Positions 55,694 to 64,000 are shown, counted from the stretch's first letter. The stretch is DNA of 64,000 nt from Bacteroidales bacterium (GCA_022865305.1 JALHSP010000078.1:42891-106890), one strand, 5' to 3'. Program-made: numbers and translations. The notes: a model not told the origin generated them from the letters alone.

Positions 55694-57249
55694 TTATTTC
55701 CCCAATAACTGGAATTCAGTACGGCGATTTGCAGCCCTTCCTTCTTCCGAATTGTTGTCTGCAACCGGTTTATCGGGGCCATTTCCAACAATAATAAATC
55801 TGTTAGGATCGAAATTGTAAGTTTTAACCAGATAGTCGGCCACCGATCTGGCACGTTTGAAGGAAAGTTCCCTGTTCATTGCAGCACTACCGACAATGTC
55901 GGTGTTCCCTTCAATTCGTACTCTCATTCCGGCAAACTCAACTGACAACTGGCCAAGCTGATTTTCGATTTTTTCCTTCATATCAGAAGTAAGTGCCCAC
56001 GAACCAGTTGCAAAATTGATGATAATTGGTTTAATAGCAACTGCCGGGATTTTTTCATCTGCAGGTGTTGGTGTTTCAAACTGAATCTGACCTTCTGCTG
56101 CGTGAGCGTCACCTTGTAAATCGTTAATAGCCTGGATAATGCCGGGGTAGGAGGCTTCAGCCCAGGGAACAATATTGGTTAATTTATTTCCATAACCGGT
56201 TTTATAAACACATGCCATTTTAGTATAGAGTTGCTGTCCGGTAATGCCTGTATAATCAGTGCTTAATCCAAAAAAGTTGATATTGTCGCCATAGGTTGCA
56301 AAATGTATTTTTTTCATCCCGTCAAGGATAATGCTTACGTCATCCGGAACTTCAAATGCCGCTTTGTAGGTTTGTGCAGCTTCGGCCATTTTTGCCGGGT
56401 CATTCATTTCCGAATTGGCAACAAGCCACGCCCTGAAAAGTTTAATAAAAAGGTCTTTCTTCTCTTCCAGAACATCTTTCCGGGCTATAAATCCGTCCAT
56501 TATGATATTCGGGAGTAAATCGGTGCTTGTCAGAACTTTAGCATCTCTTGATTTCAGGCATTCTTCATCGTCAGGCGACCAGACTACTGTTGCATCGGCA
56601 TTACCGGTGGTAAATGCAGTTTTTGTGCAGCAAAAGGATCACCCATAGGTAAAATCTGGACATCCTGTTCGGTAAGACCTCCGGCTTCAAGAGTGGCATG
56701 TAATAAAGTGTTGCTCGGCCAACCCAGGGCGCAGGCGATTTTTTTACCTTTAAGGTCGGCGACAGAATTGATTGATTTATCAACAATAAAAACATCAGCT
56801 CCGCGCGAATCGTCAATTTTTAAAAACTGGACAACCGACATTTTGGCAAGGTCGCTGGTGCGATCCATTCCAATAGGTGAAATATCGGTAGTAGTAAAAA
56901 TAAAATCAAGATCTCCGTTTTTCAAAGCGTCATTGAGTTTTTGCATATCATCCATCCTGACAGCCTCGAAAGTGATACCAAACTCTTTGTACATTCTTGA
57001 GTTTTTATTTGGAGCAGCTCCACCATTCATGTCGATACCAGGTGCAAAACCAACAAAGTTGTTAAATCCGGCACGCAGATCAGCTTTATTACCCTTGGAT
57101 GCCTTATTCAAATATGGATAGCCGTAATATACACCGGCTCCAATTAAGCCAAGGATAAGTATGAGTACTATCAGTTGAAATCCGAAAGTCCATTTTTTGG
57201 GGAATCCGGGAATTGACCTCCCCGGCTTGTTTTGATAATCAGTTGCCAT
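55694..57249 (-). pseudogene. membrane-anchored substrate-binding protein fused to OmpA domain, frameshifted
   Basis: About 518 codons broken by one base near 56620. Order: cytoplasmic tail, one membrane helix (about 24-46), a periplasmic binding domain of NrtA/SsuA type (RAGFNNFVGFAPG, FIFTTTDISPIG, IACALGWPSN), then a linker and an OmpA domain (IEGNTDIVGSAAMNRELSFKRA ... EGRAANRRTEFQL), which would grip peptidoglycan. Adding one A to the five-A run (coding strand) restores the frame with no stop codons between the pieces. Indel or decay cannot be told apart here. Confidence 0.85.
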
Positions 57250-57288
57250 TTTTTCTATAATTAAATATTTGATAATAAAATTATATGT

Positions 57289-58410
57289 CTAGAAAATATC
57301 ACCAAGCGGACCAGTCGAATTTTTTTCTTCACGGGTCAGTTTATGGTTAGGATTTGAGATTTTTGAAGAATTTGGGATATCTATCTGCCCGGCATCCAGC
57401 TTATTACCAATAGCAAGTAGCTTTTCATATGCCTCATCGCTATCAAAATCAAATGCCGTGGTGTTTCTCTCTAAATCTTCAAGGTTCTGAGCTGTCATTG
57501 CAAGGTCTTCCGAAATACGTCCGGCAACAAATTCAAGGGCATATTCCAGTTTCCAGTTCTGTCCGCCGGGACCGAGAATTTCTTTCAGAATAGCTGTTGC
57601 ACCGCGAGATGCCGCTGCCATTTCCCAGTCTTTTTTCATAATGCCAACACTTTCCTCAAAATCCTTTATTTTATTTTCGAGGAGCGTTGCACCAATTGCC
57701 AATTTACGATCAAGATTTGCAAATATGTTCGAACGAGCAGCATACTTTGTTGTCCATTCAATATTTTTTTCGAGGACGGTATTCGTTCTTGTACCCGCAG
57801 ATGTTGCATTGATAAACTGTTGCTGCAGGTCTACATATTCATCGGTTTCTTTTATTCCTGCACCTTTTTCGGCAATCATTTTGTCCATCAGCGCTTTTAT
57901 TTCACCCGCCTTTTTGGTTTGCCGCTGAACTTCGCTTTTCGAATTTTCAGCTACTTTTTGGGTTTCACGTGACATTTGCTCGAAATCGTTGCGAAGTTGT
58001 TTTATTTTCGATTTATGTTTTAAAAACGAATCGTGTGTCTCCCACATTTTTTGTTTTTGCTCATCAAGTTCATCGAACGGATTCCAGCGGATGATAGCTT
58101 TGTGAAACCAGCGGACAATTATACGGAAAAGCTTGAAAATAGCAGGCAGAAGGAAAATTACGAGAACAATTGCCAGAATTGAAACAATAACAGCCAAAAC
58201 CTGGCTTAAGGCACCAAAGACAGCCGGAATAATCCATCTGAATGTTCCGTAACCAATAATCCCGATCAGTATCAAACCAATAATAGCGCCGATTGGCTTT
58301 TCACCTTTACGCCATTTTTTCAGAGACTCTTTTCCTGTTTGAACCAGCTTGGCATCATCGAAATACTTCATGATCGGCAGCTGGGTAATTGTTTTTGTTT
58401 CTGTTTGCAT
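57289..58410 (-). CDS. membrane-anchored coiled-coil protein, unknown function
   Basis: 373-residue protein. Two adjacent hydrophobic segments (about 40-62 and 66-94) follow a polar N-terminus; then a long charged region from about 110 with coiled-coil character (HKSKIKQLRNDFEQMSRE, QRQTKKAGEIKALMDKM). I do not recognise a family; PspA-like or TelA-like behaviour is conceivable. It lies 20 bases after the other coiled-coil gene and 39 before the OmpA-binding-protein gene, so all three belong to one operon. Confidence 0.75.
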   Translation of the reverse strand: MQTETKTITQLPIMKYFDDAKLVQTGKESLKKWRKGEKPIGAIIGLILIGIIGYGTFRWIIPAVFGALSQVLAVIVSILAIVLVIFLLPAIFKLFRIIVRWFHKAIIRWNPFDELDEQKQKMWETHDSFLKHKSKIKQLRNDFEQMSRETQKVAENSKSEVQRQTKKAGEIKALMDKMIAEKGAGIKETDEYVDLQQQFINATSAGTRTNTVLEKNIEWTTKYAARSNIFANLDRKLAIGATLLENKIKDFEESVGIMKKDWEMAAASRGATAILKEILGPGGQNWKLEYALEFVAGRISEDLAMTAQNLEDLERNTTAFDFDSDEAYEKLLAIGNKLDAGQIDIPNSSKISNPNHKLTREEKNSTGPLGDIF

Positions 58411-58430
58411 AACATTTATTTTTTTTTATT

Positions 58431-58961
58431 CTATGAAAGATTCGATTTTATTCCGGCTTCAATATCAACAATACTTACGATCACCTGTTCTTTTGCATCA
58501 CGAATGGCATCTATTTTCCTTTCGAGATCAATAAACTTACTGCCGTATTTCTGATCTATAGCTAAAAGCTGGTTGTTCAGGGCTACTTCCTGATTTTGGA
58601 GTTCCTGAATTTGCCGGGTAAGTTGTTGTATTTTTGTCCTTGTGTTCTTGAGCCCATTGTCGAGGTTGTTTCTTTCAGTGTCTTTTTCAACCTGCAATTC
58701 CTGTTTTTTAGACACTCCCTTGTTTATTTCGGTATCGGCAGCTCGTTGTACCAAATCTTTATAAAACATAGCACTGTCGATTAACCGTGAAGAGGTAAGC
58801 GATTTATCTATTTTTTGTGCAATCCTGAAAACAGTCTTATAAATTTCCGCATCTGGATTTTGTTTTTCTTCAAAAAGTGATTCAGTGAATTCGAGAAAAT
58901 CAAAACCGGGTTGGTTATTCTTATTGATTAAATTTTGGAGACGCTGAACGAAGTCCTCCAC
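58431..58961 (-). CDS. coiled-coil protein, unknown function (open part of a frameshifted gene)
   Basis: 176 codons from a GTG at 58961. The second half is a predicted coiled coil (LQVEKDTERNNLDNGLK, QQLTRQIQELQNQEVALNN). No signal peptide or membrane helix. I think the true start is the ATG at 59107, with two single-base insertions in between (see the next entry). It is the first gene of the ABC/OmpA operon. Confidence 0.7.
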   Translation of the reverse strand: MEDFVQRLQNLINKNNQPGFDFLEFTESLFEEKQNPDAEIYKTVFRIAQKIDKSLTSSRLIDSAMFYKDLVQRAADTEINKGVSKKQELQVEKDTERNNLDNGLKNTRTKIQQLTRQIQELQNQEVALNNQLLAIDQKYGSKFIDLERKIDAIRDAKEQVIVSIVDIEAGIKSNLS

Positions 58962-59107
58962 AAGTGATTGATCCTGAACTACAACAGGTGCTTGTTGAAT
59001 GTTATTGCTTACCGGTTCATCTTTCTGGATTTGCTTTTCCTAGTGCCAGCTTCAGCATCTCTGAAAAAAAGTCGTCGGAATTTGAACCCTTTATCTTTTT
59101 CTGACAT
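58962..59107 (-). pseudogene. frameshifted N-terminal part of the coiled-coil gene
   Basis: From ATG 59107 the sequence encodes MSEKDK; removing one base of the G run (coding strand) at 59087-59089 continues into GSNSDDFFSEMLKLAL; removing one base at 59039-59040 then joins EKQIQKDEPVSNNIQQ and the open frame below. The two fixes give a 224-residue protein. This reconstruction is inference from frame continuity. Confidence 0.55.
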
Positions 59108-59646
59108 TTCCTTTGAATTATTTTTAATTAGTTAATCGTTTCAAGGAATTATTACAAAAATAAGAGTTTTTTGACTGCTATTTTTTTTAAAGCCCGAATT
59201 AATACAAGTTAATGTCCGAAATAACTTTATGCAAGTTATCCTTAGTGGACACATAAACACCACTGATTATTAATTGTTTATTTTTTGGTTCTTTGATATT
59301 ATTGTAATCGCATTTCATAAGTATCACAATTACAATAGTTTTATCTGATCCTGATGACAAAAATTTCGCAATTGAAGATCTTGTCCGTTAGTTTTAATAA
59401 TTACTTTATGGGTTTAGTGAGAAAAACTTAGAAGTCATAACACTGTTTCATATATGTTTCCTTTGGTAGATATATAAGCAAGGGTTAAGCGCATTTAGTC
59501 AGGATGCATTAAAAAATAAAAGAGGTATGAGTTTCAGGTTGACTATTCTGATACTTCGAGCTACTTTTCAAATTATTGATAAATATTTGATGTAATTCCA
59601 TCGCACAAGGCCCGATCACGCTGAAGAAAGAAACCAAAGCGCCAAC
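59108..59646. other. intergenic region between ABC/OmpA operon and cassette array
   Basis: About 540 A/T-rich bases holding the promoter of the minus-strand operon. A seven-base hairpin ATAACTT-TATGC-AAGTTAT sits at 59221-59239. I see no integrase gene and no clear attI site, though one could be hidden here. Confidence 0.5.
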
Positions 59647-59870
59647 CCCTAACAGGTCGGTATATGTTATTGCCTGCGGCCAGCGAAAAAGGATCTGATT
59701 GCTGAATGAGTTCGTAATGGCTGGCCGGCCTGACCATCGAGGCGTCATGTTTTTTGCATGTAAGACAGATTCGTAATGATGAGAAAGTTTTTCGCCCTCT
59801 ATCAGGAGCTCCAAAAAACACGCCGCCTCCCTAAGCTGATGGCAACAACACATACCGCCGAACGTTAGCT
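59647..59870 (+). repeat. attC-like site 1
   Basis: A 224-base element. Its left arm CCCTAACAGGTCGGTATATG and right arm CATACCGCCGAACGTTAGCT are imperfectly complementary, with TAAC at one end and GTTA at the other, as in integron attC sites (R'' ... R'). It precedes the first cassette. The body differs from the three later sites, so its origin may be a different cassette. Confidence 0.6.
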
Positions 59871-59904
59871 GGTATTTGAGGCCACACTGCTAATAAGACA
59901 CTCC

Positions 59905-60774
59905 ATGAAAAAATTCCTACTCCTTTTCAGCTTTCTTGCAAATGTGACAGCTTCCTACTGTCAAGACGAGATGATAATTTGGAACGAATTCTTGTCTCTG
60001 GTTAAAAACAAACAGATGACCGAAAGCAGAATTAAACCACATGACCAATTGGGAGAAAAATTTAAACCAATCCTGCTCAGCTATCTCGACAGTGTCAGAA
60101 TTCAAGCGTCTCCTTCAGACTGGACTTATACCCCTGAGATAATAAAAACAGATAATCGAATTCAGTTTTTGGTTCCTTGGTCAACACGTGGGCAAAAGAC
60201 TGATTATTGTTTCTCCTTTGTTGTGATTGATAATCAATGGTATTTCCAGCACCTAGAGAGCATTTTCATCCGGCTTGACAAGACGTCTCCACCACCAGTA
60301 TCATCATTCCCGGACGTTTCCGAACCTCAAAAAGCTTGGGCAAGGGAAGAAATCTACTGGTCATTCATAGTTCAAAATATGTACCTGCCAATCTCAAAAG
60401 AAAAAGGAAACGAATATGCCCTGGGACTTCTAAAAGATGGGGGTGGATATTTTGTAGCAGCAAAAACATGGGTGCCGTTTGCTTCACCTCAAAAAGCATT
60501 CATCCTCTACCTATGCTGGGAACAAGCAAACTTAAGGGGCAATAACGTGACTCTTGAATCCTTATCAGATACTCAGGCGACTGTAAATCTTGAGACGATA
60601 TTCTTTTACCTTTATAATATTGCAGGTCATCTTAAAACAGGGATCTCAATCGAGGACTATAAACAAATCTTCGAGACAATCTGGCAAGACAGAGCCAAAA
60701 GCTCAGGATGGAACCTTGACATAAAGTATTCACCTGACAATAAAGTCACATTTAACTTCTACCGGGACAAATAA
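59905..60774 (+). CDS. cassette gene 1: secreted protein of unknown function
   Basis: 289-residue protein with a signal peptide (MKKFLLLFSFLANVTASYC) and no recognisable family. The middle is rich in aromatic residues (VVIDNQWYFQHLESIF, REEIYWSFIVQNMYLP), suggesting a compact periplasmic or secreted domain. It starts 34 bases into the cassette and ends nine bases before the R'' arm, tight packing typical of gene cassettes. Function cannot be inferred. Confidence 0.7.
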   Translation: MKKFLLLFSFLANVTASYCQDEMIIWNEFLSLVKNKQMTESRIKPHDQLGEKFKPILLSYLDSVRIQASPSDWTYTPEIIKTDNRIQFLVPWSTRGQKTDYCFSFVVIDNQWYFQHLESIFIRLDKTSPPPVSSFPDVSEPQKAWAREEIYWSFIVQNMYLPISKEKGNEYALGLLKDGGGYFVAAKTWVPFASPQKAFILYLCWEQANLRGNNVTLESLSDTQATVNLETIFFYLYNIAGHLKTGISIEDYKQIFETIWQDRAKSSGWNLDIKYSPDNKVTFNFYRDK

Positions 60775-60785
60775 AATAAAACACC

Positions 60786-61112
60786 AGCTAACAAGGACAA
60801 TAAAATTAATAGGTTTGTCACATTTTTTGCATTGGCTTTCAGACACTTATACAGCTTTGATATACAAGACAAAGCCGGACCGCACATCTGCTTTCTATAA
60901 AACCTTGTGTACCTTGACTTGTTACCTGGTCGTAATAAACCTTGTACCGCGACACTCGTATAGCTCACAAAACTTGTACCTGGACGGCAAAAAATGCGCC
61001 ATGCTTCGCTCATTCCGGCTGTGTGCCGGGACTCTACCCCGATGACAAATTTGTGGACACAACCTCCATTCGCTCAGCAACACCTACTAATTTTATTGCC
61101 GGGCCGTTAGCG
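60786..61112 (+). repeat. attC-like site 2 (327 bases)
   Basis: Left arm AGCTAACAAGGACAATAAAA and right arm TTTTATTGCCGGGCCGTTAGCG pair closely, with extra bases in the right arm as in attC bulges. The interior includes blocks shared with site 3, for example GTACCGCGACACTCGTATAG and CTCTACCCCGATGACA. It belongs to cassette 1. Confidence 0.75.
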
Positions 61113-61134
61113 GTAATAACTTAACCTCCTAAAT

Positions 61135-61926
61135 ATGAAGAAACTAATAATTCTAATCCTGCTTTTTCAGAGTGTGATCTTAAATGCTCAAAAAGTATTT
61201 CTTGATGAAAATAAGGTTCAGATTTCAGATTCCTCCTCTGCCGAATACTATAAAATCGTTGAACCTTCAATTGATGGATATAAAGAACTACATTTCTATA
61301 TTACAGGAGAAAGAGAATCAGAAAATATTTATATACGATCATCAGGAAAATATGTGAAGAACGGTAAATCTTTATCCTGGTTTAAAAATGGTCTAGAGAA
61401 AAGTGAAGGTACCTTTATCAAAGGAAAGCAGGATGGCATGGAGTTAAAATACTATGATAATGGCCAATTAAAAAGCAAGATAAATTATATTGACGATCAA
61501 TACGACAAAGTAATTGAAACCTTCTGGAAAAACGAAAAGATTAAACGTAGGGACTTTTATAATCTAGGCAAATTTGAAAATGGAAATTGTTATGATAGTT
61601 TAGGAAATGAAATTAAACATTTTGATTTTGAGATTATGCCACAATATAAAGGAGGAGACAGACAAATAATTTCTGATATAGCGTATAATTTAGATTATCC
61701 TACAAAATCCAGAGATGCAGGTATTCAAGGAAGAGTTCTGGTTCGATTTGTTGTCAATATTAATGGTACCATTTCCAGCGTAAGTATTCTAGAGGGAGCA
61801 AGCCCTGAATTAAATGAAGAGGCAATCAGAGTAGTAAAAACATTAAAAAAATTTAAGCCTGGATTTCAAGACGGAGAACCAGTTCCGGTCTTTTACATGG
61901 TACCTATAACTTTTACCTTAAAATAA
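61135..61926 (+). CDS. cassette gene 2: MORN-repeat protein with TonB C-terminal domain
   Basis: 263-residue protein with a short signal peptide. Residues about 70-150 hold MORN-like units (KSLSWFKNGLEKSEGTF, DGMELKYYDNGQLKSKINY), as in YwqK-type proteins. The last 95 residues are a TonB_C domain (GGDRQIISDIAYNLDYP ... GIQGRVLVRFVVNINGTI). Without an N-terminal TonB membrane anchor it is not a normal energy transducer. Such combinations are frequent in Bacteroidota; the role is unknown. Confidence 0.8.
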   Translation: MKKLIILILLFQSVILNAQKVFLDENKVQISDSSSAEYYKIVEPSIDGYKELHFYITGERESENIYIRSSGKYVKNGKSLSWFKNGLEKSEGTFIKGKQDGMELKYYDNGQLKSKINYIDDQYDKVIETFWKNEKIKRRDFYNLGKFENGNCYDSLGNEIKHFDFEIMPQYKGGDRQIISDIAYNLDYPTKSRDAGIQGRVLVRFVVNINGTISSVSILEGASPELNEEAIRVVKTLKKFKPGFQDGEPVPVFYMVPITFTLK

Positions 61927-61936
61927 TACTTAAAAC

Positions 61937-62332
61937 CGCTAACACGGACAATAAAGGTCATTTGTTTGTCACGGTTTTTGAACTTACTGCTTTCTTATAC
62001 CGTGAACCTTTTATCGCTCAACCCGGACTCCGCTCCAGTGCTCGCAATAAAGATTCTGTACCATGACTAATTCCTTGCTTCGTCATCAGTTTGTAACGCG
62101 ACACTGCTCCAGTACCGTTAATAATATAACAATTAGGTGACTACTAAACTGCTTTCTATCAGCATTGTACCGCGACACTCGTATAGGCCCGCAGCTTTGT
62201 ACCATGACTCCAAAAACCGCGCCATGCTTCGTTCATTCCGGCTGGTACCAGGACTCTACCCCGATGACACTTCTTGCTCCAGCCTCCATTCACTCAGCAA
62301 CACAAACGCCCTTTATTGCCGGGCCGTTATGC
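61937..62332 (+). repeat. attC-like site 3 (396 bases)
   Basis: Left arm CGCTAACACGGACAATAAAGG and right arm CCTTTATTGCCGGGCCGTTA pair. The interior has two modules: 62041-62117, closely matched in site 4 (about 63774-63850), and about 62165-62320, closely matched in site 2. It belongs to cassette 2. Confidence 0.78.
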
Positions 62333-62375
62333 GTAACGGGTAGCCACCTACTATGAATTCATTAAACCTAAAAAT

Positions 62376-63653
62376 ATGATAAGTTACAGAACTTCTAAAG
62401 TATTTGTTCCAGGCGGATTGCCAGTCCTGACTTATAATCCTCGCAAAGAATTAAAACTTGAGGAAAACATTGAAAAAGCTAAAGACAATCTATGCAAACT
62501 TTTAATTGTGACTGGAGCGACTAAATCTGGAAAAACAGTATTGGTTAAAAGCATCTTCCCAAAGGAAAAATGCGTTTGGTTTGATGGTGGTTCTTTTTCA
62601 TCTGAAGATGATTTTTGGACAGACATTATCACACAACTGGATGGATTTCCTGATATAAGCTTAACCACTGAAAATGATTCTATAAATAGAGGAAGAGCTA
62701 AGGGCAAAGCTGAATTAACCTTACCAATACCATTTCCTGGAATGCCGACAATTGGTGGAGAGGCAGAGTATGAACATGAAAGGAAGAAATCAGTATCCAA
62801 GACCAAATCAAGAAAAGGTAGTTTAAAAACAATTGCTATTAAATTAATGGAGGATAAAAGTACTCCACTAATTATTGACGATTTTCATTATATACCGAGG
62901 GAAAAACAAGCATCCATAGTCAGAGCTATAAAATCTCTAATATTTGAAGGATTACCCGTTATCTTTATTGCAATACCACATAGGAGATTTGATGCAATTA
63001 AGGTAGAAAAAGAAATGACTGGTAGAGTCGAGAATGTAACCATCCCGCCTTGGAAAAATTATGAGTTAGCAAAGATAGCTTCGACTGGTTTCCCATTATT
63101 AAACCTAGATGTTTCGGTAAAATTTATTAATAGGTTAGTTAACCAAGCTATTAGCAGCCCTCACTTAATGCAAGAATTTTGTAAAGAATTATGCCATCTG
63201 CATGGGATAGAAGAAACCTCCAAAGAAATAGTTGAGATTAACAATGAGACAATATTACCTGAATTATTTACTAAAGTAGCAAGCGCTACAGGAAAAGTTA
63301 TGTTTGAAAAACTCAGCAAAGGTCCCAGACAAAGAACTGATAGAATGAAAAGACCGACTGCAGATGGCGAACAACCTGACATTTATGGACTTGTTTTAAA
63401 GGCCCTTTCAAATTTAAAACCAGGTCTGGATAAAGTAGATTATGAAGAACTGAGAAAAGAAATTAAAGAGATCTCTATCGATAAAGCGCCCGAGGCTCAT
63501 GAAGTCTCTAGAGTTCTCGAATATATGTCAAAAATTGCTTCATCCGATGAATCCTCAACACCAGTTCTTGATTACGAAAAAGATGACCGCATTCTACATA
63601 TCACAGATCCCTTCTTCGCATACTATTTAAGGTGGGGAACAATTTCAAATTAA
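62376..63653 (+). CDS. cassette gene 3: P-loop (AAA/STAND-like) ATPase
   Basis: 425-residue soluble ATPase. Walker A GATKSGKT at 47-54, Walker B PLIIDD at 164-169, and a C-terminal winged-helix-like part ending HITDPFFAYYLRWG, a motif shared with archaeal-type/DUF234-like ATPases. Between Walker A and B lies an inserted Lys/Arg-rich segment (about 105-150). No effector domain is visible. Stand-alone ATPases of this shape occur in defence islands and cassette arrays, but a defence role is only a guess. Confidence 0.82.
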   Translation: MISYRTSKVFVPGGLPVLTYNPRKELKLEENIEKAKDNLCKLLIVTGATKSGKTVLVKSIFPKEKCVWFDGGSFSSEDDFWTDIITQLDGFPDISLTTENDSINRGRAKGKAELTLPIPFPGMPTIGGEAEYEHERKKSVSKTKSRKGSLKTIAIKLMEDKSTPLIIDDFHYIPREKQASIVRAIKSLIFEGLPVIFIAIPHRRFDAIKVEKEMTGRVENVTIPPWKNYELAKIASTGFPLLNLDVSVKFINRLVNQAISSPHLMQEFCKELCHLHGIEETSKEIVEINNETILPELFTKVASATGKVMFEKLSKGPRQRTDRMKRPTADGEQPDIYGLVLKALSNLKPGLDKVDYEELRKEIKEISIDKAPEAHEVSRVLEYMSKIASSDESSTPVLDYEKDDRILHITDPFFAYYLRWGTISN

Positions 63654-63666
63654 AAAATACCGCAAC

Positions 63667-64000
63667 GCATAACACGGACAATAAAGGTAAGTTGTTTGTC
63701 ACACTTTTTGCTTTCGCTTCTACACCCAAGACAAATTTGTAATGGCCGTTGCACCCGGACACGCGCATCTGCCCGCAATTAAAATACTGCACCATGACAA
63801 ATTTCTGCCTCCGTGACAGTTTGTACCGCGACACTGCGCCAGTGCCCGCCACCAACTTTGTAACCGGGGATAAATTCGCGGCTCCGATCATACTTGTACC
63901 GCGACACGCGTAATGCTCAATAAAATTTGTACCCGGACGGCAAAAAGTGCGCCATACCCTCCTTGCACCGTGACAGCTTTCTGGCTAAAGTACCAGGACC
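63667..64000 (+). repeat. attC-like site 4, truncated by the window edge
   Basis: Begins GCATAACACGGACAATAAAGG, the same left arm as site 3, and continues at least 334 bases without reaching its right arm. It contains at least two copies of TTGTACCGCGACAC and the module shared with site 3. It belongs to cassette 3 and shows that the array continues to the right. Confidence 0.75.

Larger units (their letters stand above)
59865..64000 (+). mobile_element. integron-like gene cassette array without visible integrase
   Basis: At least three cassettes, each one plus-strand gene followed by a long attC-like repeat: 59865-61106, 61107-62326 and 62327 to beyond the edge. For each, the bases at the start match the complement of the arm after its own gene: GTTAGCTGG/CCAGCTAAC, GTTAGCGGT/ACCGCTAAC, GTTATGCGT/ACGCATAAC. 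This is the expected consequence of cassette circularisation and insertion. No integrase gene lies to the left within the window, so the array resembles a cluster of attC sites lacking an integrase, unless intI lies to the right. Confidence 0.72.

Noticed and set aside
54260..56625. Programmed ribosomal frameshifting as the reason for split genes
   Set aside because: The 56620 site has a short A run that could slip by -1, but the 54271 site lacks a slippery heptamer and the 59039 and 59087 sites need a shift in the opposite direction. One mechanism does not fit all four.
59221..59239. Hairpin ATAACTT-TATGC-AAGTTAT as a dif/XerCD or attI site
   Set aside because: Symmetry is limited to seven bases and it lacks the expected arms of a dif site; nothing ties it to recombination.
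59509..59853. 114-codon minus-strand frame
   Set aside because: It lies largely inside attC-like site 1 and its translation has no protein-like pattern; such sites often give spurious frames.
62100..62135. GTTAATAATATAAC inside attC-like site 3 as an extra cassette boundary
   Set aside because: No matching complementary arm was found downstream, so a gene-less mini-cassette there is not supported.

Overview
The window looks like a chromosomal segment of a Bacteroidota member (probably class Bacteroidia). The evidence is the lineage-typical content: several secreted proteins ending in type IX secretion (T9SS) sorting domains with a YPNP motif, LytS/LytTR pairs, an ECF sigma factor with an adjacent membrane protein, BACON and TonB_C domains, and A/T-rich spacers with few recognisable sigma-70 promoters. 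No rRNA or tRNA gene was seen.

Layout. 0-5 kb: yceD-rpmF, then two LiaF-like membrane proteins with a LytS-type kinase and LytTR regulator, yidD, and a zinc peptidase gene that appears to have lost an internal segment. 5-12 kb: a minus-strand operon with its regulator first: TetR carrying an EF-hand-like loop, a LolA-like periplasmic protein, two FtsX-type permeases, an ABC ATPase, an outer-membrane barrel and an isoprenylcysteine methyltransferase-like enzyme. 12.5-15 kb: a complete IS21-family element. 15-26.7 kb: lipoprotein and T9SS cargo genes built from repeats. 27-31 kb: a GH16-like protein bracketed by GC-rich hairpin repeats, then an ECF sigma factor, a putative anti-sigma factor and a barrel protein. 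31-54 kb: mostly housekeeping and envelope genes (ThiF/MoeB-like, AsmA-like, histidine kinases, U32 peptidase, mnmH, rsgA, PPi-type phosphofructokinase, TldD/PmbA, M14 peptidase, FNR-like regulator, PHP phosphatase, GH127).

54-59 kb: an unusual minus-strand operon. It encodes two coiled-coil proteins (one membrane-anchored), a substrate-binding protein fused to a C-terminal OmpA peptidoglycan-binding domain, a permease and an ATPase. Three of its five genes carry small indels, so it is either decaying or locally mis-sequenced. I read it as a possible cell-wall-tethered ABC importer.

59.6-64 kb: the most striking region. It is a tandem array of single-gene cassettes separated by long palindrome-ended repeats that behave like integron attC sites. 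The first bases of each cassette are complementary to the repeat arm that follows its own gene, as expected for excisable cassettes. The repeats are very long (about 330-400 bp) and made of shared sub-modules. No integrase is visible to the left, where intI would normally lie, so this may be a cassette cluster without a linked integrase. Cargo: a secreted protein of unknown function, a MORN/TonB_C protein, and a P-loop ATPase. The array runs past the right edge.
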